Positions 43,423 to 51,670 of a stretch of 64,000 nt of DNA are shown here, piece by piece; the stretch's first letter is position 1; each line of letters begins with the position of its first letter. The notes beneath the pieces were generated by a model, which ran no database searches, was not told where the DNA came from, and saw nothing but the letters and a program-made list of their open reading frames with translations. Origin of the DNA: Paenibacillus sp. V4I3 (GTDB taxonomy: Bacteria; Bacillota; Bacilli; Paenibacillales; NBRC-103111). The position numbers were made by a program, and so were the translations under genes. The stretch lies in the NCBI RefSeq assembly GCF_030817215.1, contig NZ_JAUSZA010000001.1, forward strand, positions 6,050,501-6,114,500, in the 5' to 3' direction.

Positions 43423-43983
43423 TTAGTTTTGATTATGATGTTTCGGATATACCGCTACTGCTTCGATCTCTATAAGCCAATCAGAGCTAACGAGTCCTGC
43501 CACACCGACCGTGGAGCGAGCTGGTTTAACCGGATTCGCTTCATTGCCAAAAAATTGCGCGTAGGCATCAAACCAGCCTTGATAGTCGAATTTGCCCTCT
43601 TTGGCCGCATCTGCTGTAAGATATACACGGAGATAAGTGACGTCAGCAAGGGTTAATCCCTTTTCCTTCAATTGCTTCTCGATTTCCTTCAAAATGCCGA
43701 TGCCTTGCGTTTTGGTATCGCCATAGCGCTCATAAACCGTCTTACCCTCTTTATTAAGAACAGGCGGTACCGTTCCGCTTGTGAATAAGTAGGAAGAGCC
43801 TGCAGGTACGGACACTCCGGCAGAGATCGAGGACGCCGGATTGCCATAAAACTCCACTTCATTAATTGGCTCTGATGGGTATTTACTAGATTTTTCCGTT
43901 CCTGCTGCATAAGCGCTGACACATATGAGGCATGAACCTAATGTGACGGCTGCAATGGTTTTCACTTTCTTCGTTATCATCAT
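43423..43983 (-). CDS. RidA/YjgF family protein with a signal peptide
   Basis: A 186-residue protein. Residues 1-27 are a signal peptide ending in an Ala-x-Ala site (VSAYAAG), and the rest is a Rid-family domain with VTYLRVYLTAD near 112 and PARSTVGVAGL near 155. Rid proteins hydrolyse reactive 2-imino acids to 2-keto acids and ammonia. Here the protein would be outside the membrane, next to an oxidase that makes imino acids. The signal peptide lacks twin arginines, so Sec export is likely. The arginine before S-T-V is kept. Confidence 0.88.
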   Translation of the reverse strand: MMITKKVKTIAAVTLGSCLICVSAYAAGTEKSSKYPSEPINEVEFYGNPASSISAGVSVPAGSSYLFTSGTVPPVLNKEGKTVYERYGDTKTQGIGILKEIEKQLKEKGLTLADVTYLRVYLTADAAKEGKFDYQGWFDAYAQFFGNEANPVKPARSTVGVAGLVSSDWLIEIEAVAVYPKHHNQN

Positions 43984-44003
43984 CGTTCATCGCTCCTCAT
44001 CAT

Positions 44004-45611
44004 CTACTCTTTCATTACACGCTCATGAATTTCTGTAACCACTTTCCTCGCAGATTCAATCGCCCCTGCCTGCCAAGCGGTAATATAGCTGATATGCTCC
44101 CCTGCCAAATAAATGCGACCATCCGGTTTACACAATGTAGGGTAATATGTTTTGCGGTCGTCCGCCGTATACGAAGCCCATCCGCCTTGATTATATTTAA
44201 TCTTCTTCCAATCTACGGAGAAAGAGGCTTCGAACTCTTTATAATATTGCGGATGAATCTTCGCCCCTTGGCTTAACGCGTAGTCCTCCCTTTGGGCAGG
44301 TGTCATTTTACCAATCTTATCAGCGTTACCCCCGAAGGCATAATAGCCTAAGAGGAGTCCCTTTTTGGCAAAATAATCAGTCGGTGGGTAATAAATACTG
44401 GAAATGTCCATATTCGTCAGCGAGCTTCCGCCAAAAATAAACTCATCTTCCTCCCAGAATCGACGTTTAAACTGAAGGCCAATTTTACCAGCGGATGCGT
44501 AGTTAATTTTAGAAATAGCTGTCGACATGTCGGCAGAGAAGTCTGCCTTAATATCCTTGAGGACAGAGAGTGGAATCGTACAAATACAAAAGTCTCCGGT
44601 AGCTTCCTTGCTTGCTCCGCTATTCAAGTCCTTATACAGGATACGAACACCATCGGATGATTGCTTAATTTCCTGTACCTCTGCATGGAATTCGATTCGG
44701 TCCCCCACTCGCTTCTCAAATGCTTTAGCAATTTGGTCCATCCCGCCTACCGGATGAAACATCATCATTTGTTGATCATAGCTGTATTCACTGCTAAAAA
44801 ATTGCCCAAAACCGGAATTTATGATTGCTTTTAAACTGAATGGATCTCTGCGTACGCCCGCGTCGAATTTACCGCCTGGTTCCTCGTTATACCCTGCTCT
44901 CTCCGAACCTTTATAGAACAGATCTGCGTTTAAATCCCCTTCGGTCTTCAGATAAGTGACAAGATTAGCTTTTTCTTCTGTTGTTAAAGGGAGATCCAAT
45001 GCCTTCTGATTTACCGCTTTTGCTAGCATTTCGGCGACATAGCCCCTAACATCAGCTTTCGCTTGGCGCTTTGGAATTTTCACACCTGATAACTCGCCTA
45101 CATTTTCGTTATAATAGTAGCCGCTCTCGTTCACATTGTTGAAGGGTTCAATCGCGACGCCAAATTTGCGTGCATATTCCAACGTCACATGAAACTGGGG
45201 AATCCGCATCGGCCCCGCGTTGAAATACATCCCATTATCAAAGCGCGCAACCTGCTTGCTGCCTCCTAATTCCGTAACAGCTGTACCTCTGCGAACCGTC
45301 CAAGCTCTACCGCCGGAACGAGCTCTCGCTTCTAAAATTGTGCACTGATATCCTGCCATTCCCAGCTCATAGGCAGCCGTCATACCGGCTATCCCTGCGC
45401 CTAGAATGATCACTTTTTTCCCGTTACGGTTCGTTGAAGTGAGATCTCTACCTGAAGGAGGCGTGTAATCTGCCGCTTTCATCGTTTCTGGGGATAAGAG
45501 TCCCAGAGTCCCCATAACACTAAAAAGTGCGGCTGACCCTCCTATTTTGCCGACTGTAGTCAAAAATTGTCTACGTGTAATTTGATCTTCTTTGATCGGT
45601 GTCTTCTCCAT
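44004..45611 (-). CDS. Tat-exported flavin monoamine / L-amino acid oxidase
   Basis: A 535-residue flavoenzyme. The N-terminus carries a twin-arginine signal, TRRQFL at 12-17, followed by a hydrophobic stretch. The FAD-binding motif VIILGAGIAGMTAAYELG begins near residue 70 and ends in the ARARSGGRAWT segment. The C-terminus has the amine oxidase signature, IYLAGEHISYITAWQAGAIESA. Such enzymes oxidise amino acids to imino acids with release of H2O2. The first gene of an operon with the secreted RidA and TatA, it diverges from the TnrA-like regulator, with a TnrA box between them. Confidence 0.92.
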   Translation of the reverse strand: MEKTPIKEDQITRRQFLTTVGKIGGSAALFSVMGTLGLLSPETMKAADYTPPSGRDLTSTNRNGKKVIILGAGIAGMTAAYELGMAGYQCTILEARARSGGRAWTVRRGTAVTELGGSKQVARFDNGMYFNAGPMRIPQFHVTLEYARKFGVAIEPFNNVNESGYYYNENVGELSGVKIPKRQAKADVRGYVAEMLAKAVNQKALDLPLTTEEKANLVTYLKTEGDLNADLFYKGSERAGYNEEPGGKFDAGVRRDPFSLKAIINSGFGQFFSSEYSYDQQMMMFHPVGGMDQIAKAFEKRVGDRIEFHAEVQEIKQSSDGVRILYKDLNSGASKEATGDFCICTIPLSVLKDIKADFSADMSTAISKINYASAGKIGLQFKRRFWEEDEFIFGGSSLTNMDISSIYYPPTDYFAKKGLLLGYYAFGGNADKIGKMTPAQREDYALSQGAKIHPQYYKEFEASFSVDWKKIKYNQGGWASYTADDRKTYYPTLCKPDGRIYLAGEHISYITAWQAGAIESARKVVTEIHERVMKE

Positions 45612-45688
45612 GCTCCCATCTCCTCGTTCAAGTTTGGATAAACCGCACCTTAAACGTACCAGTAGGATATGTATTCGTCACTATTATG

Positions 45689-45705
45689 TGTAAGATTACA
45701 TTACA
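45689..45705. promoter_or_regulatory. TnrA/GlnR-box
   Basis: TGTAAGATTACATTACA is an exact match to the TnrA/GlnR operator TGTNAN7TNACA. It lies between the divergent oxidase operon (start 45611) and the TnrA-like gene (start 45827), 78 bases before the former. It strongly suggests nitrogen control of the cluster. Confidence 0.7.
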
Positions 45706-45826
45706 TAAATATTACTTATACCGGGATAAAAATAGATTATTTGATCAGGAATACGCATAATGATAGAGTTAACTTGTAATTAATGTCATGTAAACGTTAA
45801 TTTATATAACATTAATAGGAGGTTGG

Positions 45827-46063
45827 ATGATGTCGATGACGAAGAAGAAAGTGATTCAAATTGGTGTGGTAAGCGAATTAACCGGGTTATCGGAAAGGCA
45901 GATCCGTTATTACGAAGATCGCAAGCTTATTTTCCCAGAAAGAAGTAAAGGAGGCGTTCGTAAATATTCATTTGAGGATATTCAGACCATCATGGAGATC
46001 CACACGAAGCTGATGGACGGCTTCCACACCGTTGAACTTAAGCGTATGCTAGCTGGATCTTAA
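45827..46063 (+). CDS. TnrA/GlnR-like MerR family regulator, short form
   Basis: A 78-residue MerR-type protein. The sequence KKVIQIGVVSELTGLSERQIRYYEDRKLI and RGVRKYSF-type wing (KGGVRKYSFEDIQTI) is very close to TnrA/GlnR, the nitrogen regulators of Gram-positive bacteria. Those proteins have 110-135 residues; here the C-terminal tail, which contacts glutamine synthetase, is missing. The start may be this ATG or the one directly after it, with AGGAGG 4 or 7 bases away. It lies upstream of tatC on the same strand and next to a TnrA box. Confidence 0.9.
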   Translation: MMSMTKKKVIQIGVVSELTGLSERQIRYYEDRKLIFPERSKGGVRKYSFEDIQTIMEIHTKLMDGFHTVELKRMLAGS

Positions 46064-46101
46064 GACAATGACAACCATACATAGCTTTGGAGGTGCCTTC
46101 C

Positions 46102-46860
46102 ATGCCAATAAAAGAAATGATGTCTCTCGTTGAACATCTGTCTGAACTGCGAACACGTATTATTCGCGTTCTAATCGTAATTGTCCTTACGATGATTGCT
46201 GGCTTTCTCGCTGCCCCAAAACTCCTGCTCTACTTGAAGCAAACACCCCCGGCCTCCAACATGACATGGCATGTATTTTCCCCCATGGATAGTATTCGCC
46301 TCTATATGATGATTGCGTTCGTGATATCCCTTACGGTTTCTTTGCCTTTTATCCTTTATCAGATCTGGGGATTCGTTAAACAAGGTCTGACGAAGGAGGA
46401 GCAGTCAGCCTCACTACGTTATATCCCTTATACGGTCCTGTGTTTCATCATCGGTTTAACTTTCGCTTACTTCGTTGTTTTCCCCATGTGTATGGCGTTC
46501 ACTACCCAAATTTCCGATAACCTCGGATTAACGCCGACGTACGGCGTTGCCCAATATTTTAGTTTTATGCTGAACATTGTGCTGCCTTTGTCGATTGCCT
46601 TTGAACTTCCCATCGTCGTCATGTTTCTAACTAGACTAAAACTGCTGAATCCAAAGCTCCTGAACAAAATTCGCAGATATGCCTACATCGTGCTAGTCAT
46701 CGTAGCTAGCCTTATTTCACCTCCAGATCTCATCTCACATCTGATGGTGGCCATCCCCTTATTCGCCTTATATGAAATCAGCGTCGTGCTATCACGTTTC
46801 GTCTTTAACGGACAAATGAAAGAGCTAAGCAAACTGAATGTTGAGTACGGAGCCTCTTAA
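46102..46860 (+). CDS. tatC: Sec-independent translocase subunit TatC
   Basis: A 252-residue TatC. The chosen ATG has GGAGG upstream; the open frame starts at a TTG inside that site. The N-terminal EHLSELRTRIIRVL is the conserved signal-recognition segment, and six membrane helices follow, with YQIWGFVKQGLTKEE near 100. It recognises twin-arginine signals and would serve the oxidase encoded divergently. The MerR gene lies 38 bases upstream. Confidence 0.95.
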   Translation: MPIKEMMSLVEHLSELRTRIIRVLIVIVLTMIAGFLAAPKLLLYLKQTPPASNMTWHVFSPMDSIRLYMMIAFVISLTVSLPFILYQIWGFVKQGLTKEEQSASLRYIPYTVLCFIIGLTFAYFVVFPMCMAFTTQISDNLGLTPTYGVAQYFSFMLNIVLPLSIAFELPIVVMFLTRLKLLNPKLLNKIRRYAYIVLVIVASLISPPDLISHLMVAIPLFALYEISVVLSRFVFNGQMKELSKLNVEYGAS

Positions 46861-46941
46861 AATAGGGCTTCCCTATCATTGCCTATGGTCCGCTTTTGGG
46901 ATATATTTACGACATAAATCGCTTCCCAAAAAAGGAGAACT

Positions 46942-47829
46942 ATGCGGATTGAACAACTTCTCTACATCATTGAAATCAATCAAACCGGTTCGATTTCCCT
47001 AGCTGCCGAAAAGCTTCATGTCTCTCAACCGAATATCAGCCAGGCCATTGTGAGTCTGGAAGAAGAGCTTGGGATTAAGCTTTTTAAGCGTTCGCGTTTC
47101 GGAGCCGTTCCTACGGAAGATGGGAAATTAATTATAAGTAAAGCGGAAGAAATTATTAACAAAGTAGAGGAACTTCGGGAGACGGCAGATTTTCAGTCCA
47201 ATCAGCTCTCAGGGTTCCTTTCCATCGCTTCTGTGCCTAGCCTATGCTTAAGTGTATTACCCTCAACCTTGGCGATTTTCAAAGCAAAGCATGCTGGCGT
47301 AGAGCTTGAAATGTTGGAACTTGATTATCCACAAATTAAACAAGAAGTCCAAAGCGGTAAAGTAGATATTGGTCTAATCGCCGTATCTCGGAATTATGAA
47401 GAGCCGAACAAACAATTGATCACAGAGACGTTAATGGACAGCAGAGTGATGGCATGTGTGGGGAGAAACTCCCCACTGTCTCATCGCAAAAGCATCTCCT
47501 TAGAAGAACTTGTCCATCAGCCGATCCTCCTGAATTCTGAGTATCTGATTAGTAAATTAAAAAAGTATGGAGAGCCGAATATTTTATTTAAGTTAGGGAA
47601 TTCAGAGGCTGCAAAACGAGTAATTGCGGAAGGCATTGCCATTGGATTTTATACGGAAATCGGTCTGAAATACGACCCCTATGTCCAAACAGGCAGCATT
47701 GTTGCGCTAGAAATCACCGGAGAGGATATGGATATTTCCTTCTGCTCCTTACGTCTAAAGAATCGTCATCAGTCCCTGCCCTGCAAAGAGTTTACAAAAG
47801 AACTGAAAATGATTATTGCAACAATTTGA
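46942..47829 (+). CDS. LysR family transcriptional regulator
   Basis: A 295-residue LysR protein with an AAAGGAG site. The winged helix at 1-60 (SISLAAEKLHVSQPNISQAIVSLEEELG) is followed by a normal two-lobe effector domain. Its 3' end overlaps the end of the convergent permease gene by 17 bases. It follows tatC by 81 bases and may regulate the permease or the Tat genes. Confidence 0.93.
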   Translation: MRIEQLLYIIEINQTGSISLAAEKLHVSQPNISQAIVSLEEELGIKLFKRSRFGAVPTEDGKLIISKAEEIINKVEELRETADFQSNQLSGFLSIASVPSLCLSVLPSTLAIFKAKHAGVELEMLELDYPQIKQEVQSGKVDIGLIAVSRNYEEPNKQLITETLMDSRVMACVGRNSPLSHRKSISLEELVHQPILLNSEYLISKLKKYGEPNILFKLGNSEAAKRVIAEGIAIGFYTEIGLKYDPYVQTGSIVALEITGEDMDISFCSLRLKNRHQSLPCKEFTKELKMIIATI

Positions 47830-49174
47830 TATCGTGACTACTGCTCGAAACCGCGTTAGTAGCATGTTTATTTATTCGGCGTTTGCCGACAATCATTACA
47901 TAAACGATGCTAGCTGCGACAAGCACTATGTTACCTATAATTAATAGAGCTGACAATCGGCTGAGAAGTAAATAACCTTGAAAGGCCAGTAAACCAACGG
48001 CTATGATGACAATGGTGTAAAGCAGGCTTGGCTTCATAGTGAAAGGTGCTTTGCGATAAAGCTCAGGGTACTTGCGTGGAAGCTGTACGGCAGAAAGTAC
48101 GGGGAAAATACTCGAAAGAAGTAAGATGCCAACCCCTAACTGGGAAATCGTGGTCAACGATACTCCAGTTACAATGGGTATGACCCCAAGCAGATAGTAA
48201 AACGTGAGAAGCCAATGCGGTGTACCATACCTTCGATTAACGGCGCCGAACGATGCTGGGAGCCAACCATCGCGACATGCCGCCAGCATCCCCCTCGTCA
48301 CCCAGGAAAACGTCACATTGAGTGTAGAAGCCAGAGCAAACATGGCCCCTCCTATGATAAAAAATAGGAACAATGGATTAGGCAATATCGTCCTTGCCAC
48401 ATCCGAAAGCGACTCGCCTGCAACTTCGGAAATCGGCAGAACTCCGGTTGCCACGATGCCAATGCCTATATAAAGCAAGGCAACTATACCACTGCTGATG
48501 AAAATTGTAAGCGGAATATCCCTTTGCGGCCGCTTCATTTCGCCTCCGAGCTCAACTACGGCATAAGCGCCTCCTGATGCAAAGGAAGTGATTCCAACCG
48601 CCGTAAGAAAACTCCCCGTTCCCTGAGGAAAAATCTCTGATGGATGAAACATCGAAAAGTCAACCTTCGAAATTCCCCATACGATGAAAACAAGAAGAGA
48701 CAGCAGCTTAATCGCTACGAGCACCTTACCTAATGATGACATGAACTTGATGCCAAATAAATTAATCAAATAGAAGAAAGTCAGCACAATGAAAGCAACA
48801 AGCATAATCGGCGTACCAGGCATGATTCCCTGTAAATATTGAGCGAATGAAATGGCATACACAGCAATGGTCAAATGACCGAATGTAAACAGGATTAAAT
48901 AGACAAACCCTGTATTCGGAGAGAGTAAACGACTCGTGTATGTATACATACCTCCAGTTGTAGGAAGAACTGAACCTAATACAGCAAGAGGAATCGTCAT
49001 GATAAGCATAAAAATTGAGGAAAGCACGAAAGCAAGCGGTACGCCAGCCCCAGTTAAGGCAATAGCGATGCCAGTGATTGACATGATACCTGCTCCAATA
49101 ATTTGTCCGAGGGCGATACCAATAGAATCTCGTAAGCCTAACACCTTCTTCAATTCCCCTTCTTCATTCACCAT
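47813..49174 (-). CDS. APC family amino acid/polyamine permease
   Basis: A 453-residue membrane protein from the most likely start (ATG after GGGAGG at 13 bases; other in-frame starts reach 15 codons upstream). About twelve membrane segments and the APC signature GQIIGAGIMSITGIAIA near 25-40 are visible, with FASGGAYAVVELGGEMKRPQRDIP near 205-228. It imports or exchanges amino acids or amines. Its position next to the exported oxidase suggests that substrate or product transport is linked to it. It converges on the LysR gene. Confidence 0.9.
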   Translation of the reverse strand: MVNEEGELKKVLGLRDSIGIALGQIIGAGIMSITGIAIALTGAGVPLAFVLSSIFMLIMTIPLAVLGSVLPTTGGMYTYTSRLLSPNTGFVYLILFTFGHLTIAVYAISFAQYLQGIMPGTPIMLVAFIVLTFFYLINLFGIKFMSSLGKVLVAIKLLSLLVFIVWGISKVDFSMFHPSEIFPQGTGSFLTAVGITSFASGGAYAVVELGGEMKRPQRDIPLTIFISSGIVALLYIGIGIVATGVLPISEVAGESLSDVARTILPNPLFLFFIIGGAMFALASTLNVTFSWVTRGMLAACRDGWLPASFGAVNRRYGTPHWLLTFYYLLGVIPIVTGVSLTTISQLGVGILLLSSIFPVLSAVQLPRKYPELYRKAPFTMKPSLLYTIVIIAVGLLAFQGYLLLSRLSALLIIGNIVLVAASIVYVMIVGKRRINKHATNAVSSSSHDIKLLQ

Positions 49175-49400
49175 AATCAGCAGCGCCTCCCTCTCAACTC
49201 CACTCATACATATATACAATCATCTTCTGCATAAACCAAGTATTACCTTCTTCCTAATGAAAATAGAGCTAATTATTATTTATTAAAAACAGTCATAATC
49301 GATCTTTATCCCGCATAGAGTATATAGTTGCTTATTACTGAAAGCTATATGAAAGTTTACTGAAATCCAATTTTCACACTTGAAGGGATGCTGATTTCGT

Positions 49401-49886
49401 ATTATTACATTAGAACAAGTTCATTTTATCGAAACTCGCTGTATTAATCCGCAAGATGCCATTATCGTTCGTTTACTCACAGAGGGTATTGCCTCTCACG
49501 AAATTGTTTATTTGAAAAAGAACTCATTAGATGCCAAAAATCAATTACTTACAGTCACTGACTCTTTGGGAGCAAAGAGGCAGGTACAAATTTCGCGAAC
49601 ATGTGCTGAACTGTATCAAAGTGCTCTTGGGCAAACGAAATACATAGTCAACTACGGAGACCTTCCCAATAAACAACTGATAACCGATCTTCGAGATAGC
49701 GAGTATCTCATCAAGGTGGGCATGCGAGATTTTATTGCAAATCGCAGTATGATCACAGAGATGGATTCCGTTATTTTGCGAACGATATATATGAGACTTC
49801 GGCGATTAGCTGACTTTTTCTCAACTCCTGAACTCACGTATTTAACGACAGGAAAACTTGAACTTAAGCTATTAGCACACGCGTAA
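49401..49886 (+). CDS. Hypothetical protein with unclear start
   Basis: From a TTG at 49512 to the stop there are 124 residues, but that TTG has no ribosome binding site, and the same frame stays open upstream to 49395 with protein-like content (ITLEQVHFIETRCINPQDAIIVRLLTEGIASHEIVYLKK). No ATG, GTG or TTG exists in that part. An ATG with GAAGGG before it at 49388 lies in another frame, so one lost or gained base near the start, or an ATT start at 49401, would explain it. The start given here is therefore tentative. The protein has a mixed helix/strand look and no membrane segment; I do not recognise it. Confidence 0.5.
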   Translation: MITLEQVHFIETRCINPQDAIIVRLLTEGIASHEIVYLKKNSLDAKNQLLTVTDSLGAKRQVQISRTCAELYQSALGQTKYIVNYGDLPNKQLITDLRDSEYLIKVGMRDFIANRSMITEMDSVILRTIYMRLRRLADFFSTPELTYLTTGKLELKLLAHA

Positions 49887-49898
49887 TAGTTAGATGCG

Positions 49899-49922
49899 GA
49901 GGCCTTTAAGGCCTCTTTTTTA
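49899..49922 (+). terminator. Terminator of the hypothetical gene
   Basis: GAGGCCTT and AAGGCCTC form a perfect stem with loop TA, followed by TTTTTT. Confidence 0.88.
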
Positions 49923-49953
49923 CGACATTTTCGGAAACTAAAGTTGAATTGAA

Positions 49954-50003
49954 TAGAGGCTGTCCCTCCGGTAATCATCCTACCGTTGGTGACAGCCTCT
50001 TTT
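49954..50003. terminator. Second terminator before spo0M
   Basis: GAGGCTGTC and GACAGCCTC pair across an inner CGGTA/TACCG hairpin, followed by TTTTT on the plus strand. It lies between convergent genes and may act on both. Confidence 0.75.
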
Positions 50004-50009
50004 TATGTA

Positions 50010-50822
50010 TTATTCCAGCAGCTCGTCAAATATCCCCCTGAACTGATCCGCTACAGAAGAAGAACCTTCCTCCAGCTCTTCCCTGTTGAAAAAGTAGCGA
50101 TGACGGGACTCATCCGTATCCAACATATCCGATAGAAATCCGCTGAAACCACGCGTTTTGCGATCGAATTCTAGGATGATCTCAACACCGTCTTCATTCG
50201 GATAGAAAATGAGTTCAAGTTCATCCACCGTGCTGCGGTACTCGCCATTATGATAGGGAACAAATTCAAACTTTTGAATAAACGGTAAATGATAATCTCG
50301 TTGTAAATAATACTCATTCTCCGCTTGATGCAAATGAAATCCCAGTTCTTCCAGCGCTTCAAAAACAACCGCAGTATGCGGGTGTGCCCGAACTTCAATA
50401 TCATCACGATCCGAGGGATCAACTGCATTATCAATGTCTAAGCATGTACGCACCCAGATCGGGCTGACACCGATTGAGATTGGCGTTTCATGCGGCAGAA
50501 CGAATTGAAAAGGAATTTCAATCGTCTCATCCGGAGCAATCACGAGGTTTTCACCAAGTAACATATTTGCAACTACGACGGTTTCTTTCTGCATACGAGT
50601 TTCAGTTCGCCCATCGCGATTAGCATCTGTCTCCACAGGCTTCTTATATTCCGTCATGATTTGAAAGTAGATCTTGTCCACCTTCTGCTCCACTTTTCCG
50701 CCTTTAGCAATAACAACGCCCTCAACCAACTCTCCAGGAATAAAATCCTCCGTCTGAAACTGTGTGTCGATATCGATGTTCCCAATCCCTACGCGTGCTA
50801 AGATTTTCTTGAAAAATGCCAT
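50010..50822 (-). CDS. spo0M: Sporulation-control protein Spo0M
   Basis: A 270-residue protein from the ATG with GGAGG in front; the open frame begins five codons earlier at a TTG. It starts MAFFKKILARVGIGNIDIDTQ and has the arrestin-like beta-sandwich layout of Spo0M, which affects the sporulation phosphorelay. The C-terminal half contains GFSGFLSDMLDTDESRHRYFF. It is of normal length. Confidence 0.93.
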   Translation of the reverse strand: MAFFKKILARVGIGNIDIDTQFQTEDFIPGELVEGVVIAKGGKVEQKVDKIYFQIMTEYKKPVETDANRDGRTETRMQKETVVVANMLLGENLVIAPDETIEIPFQFVLPHETPISIGVSPIWVRTCLDIDNAVDPSDRDDIEVRAHPHTAVVFEALEELGFHLHQAENEYYLQRDYHLPFIQKFEFVPYHNGEYRSTVDELELIFYPNEDGVEIILEFDRKTRGFSGFLSDMLDTDESRHRYFFNREELEEGSSSVADQFRGIFDELLE

Positions 50823-50939
50823 TTCTAGTTCCTCCAATTACATAATTGTTAATTGTCTTCCTCAAAATGCTCAGTATCTTCATACGCGGTAGGTCGATCG
50901 TCGTTTCAGAAAATTGCAGAATCTGCGCGTTTGGTTTTT

Positions 50940-51349
50940 TCATGCTTCTTGTCCTTCACGACTTTTCCTCATTGATAGTAAAAACCCGAGCATCCCCGAA
51001 AGGGCAATCCCAAAAACAAAGCTGTTTACATTGAAAAAAATGGTGTTCGTATACTGATTGAACCATCCCCACCTATAAATAATTGAATTCGGGTTGTCGG
51101 GACCTCCATTCAGTGTATCAAGATGCCATTTTACTTCGTTGATCTCGCCTACAACACAAAAGTTAGAAGAAAGCTTATAAAAAAGATGATCAAACCTTTT
51201 TTTATCTTTGATGATAATCGCGGGATTACCATCATGAAATTGCCGCCATCTGGCTTTGGTTTAAATGTCATTAGATCTATCAAATAAAAACCTGAAGCAC
51301 TAATGATCAAAAAAGTAAGTAACCAAAAATAAAAAGAACTATGTCTCAT
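50940..51349 (-). pseudogene. Frameshifted small membrane protein gene
   Basis: The first part reads MRHSSFYFWLLTFLIISASGFYLIDLMTF, a membrane helix, and stays open to 51149. From about 51260 another frame continues a plausible protein: WRQFHDGNPAIIIKDKKRFD, KLSSNFCVVGEINEVKWHLD, then a second membrane segment NSFVFGIALSGMLGFLLSMRK and the stop at 50940. Joined, they give about 137 residues with two membrane helices. One frameshift near 51240-51260 explains the break; it may be real decay or a sequence error. No family is recognised. Confidence 0.6.
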
Positions 51350-51428
51350 CTTTTCTCTTGTAGATATCTCAGAATCTCTTGATTATCTTTAATAATAATC
51401 CTTTTTGCTGCATGTTCGGTGGTCAATT

Positions 51429-51596
51429 TCATAATTTGAGAAAACGCTTCCTATCAGTCCATTGGATGGCCGCACCGTTGTCAATAATTTGCCAGTGCTG
51501 ACTCGTCCAGCCGCCGTCTGACCATTGCTCGATGACGACCCCATTTGCCATTGACCCGTTCTCAACTCCAACCAATTTAGAACTTTTCCAACTATT
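51429..51596 (-). pseudogene. Ricin-type beta-trefoil (carbohydrate-binding) domain fragment
   Basis: On the minus strand 55 codons without a start, opening after a TGA, read SSKLVGVENGSMANG, then VVIEQWSDGGWTSQHWQIID and end FLKL. This is one repeat of a RICIN-type lectin domain, with the family L-x-V-x-N-x-S and Q-W...W motifs. Such modules end secreted plant-wall-degrading enzymes. The catalytic part is absent, so this is the last remnant of a lost enzyme. Confidence 0.7.
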
Positions 51597-51616
51597 TCAA
51601 GTCAGCTTTCCACAAA

Positions 51617-51661
51617 AATAAGGTGAACCCCTAATCTCACGATTAGGAATCCACCTTATGA
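51617..51661 (-). terminator. Terminator of the alcohol dehydrogenase gene
   Basis: AAGGTG...CCTAATC and GATTAGG...CACCTT pair, followed on the minus strand by ATTTTTG. Confidence 0.82.
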
Positions 51662-51670
51662 AAACAATCT

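Noticed and set aside
45789..45802. cre-like sequence TGTAAACGTTAATT before the TnrA-like gene
   Set aside because: The last two consensus positions fail and the cluster is not a sugar pathway; the TnrA box nearby is the better explanation.
50722..50943. Minus-strand frame of 73 codons overlapping the start of spo0M
   Set aside because: It runs out of frame into spo0M. Its first part may belong to a decayed small gene, because another frame here reads YEDTEHFEEDN before a stop, but this is too weak to call.
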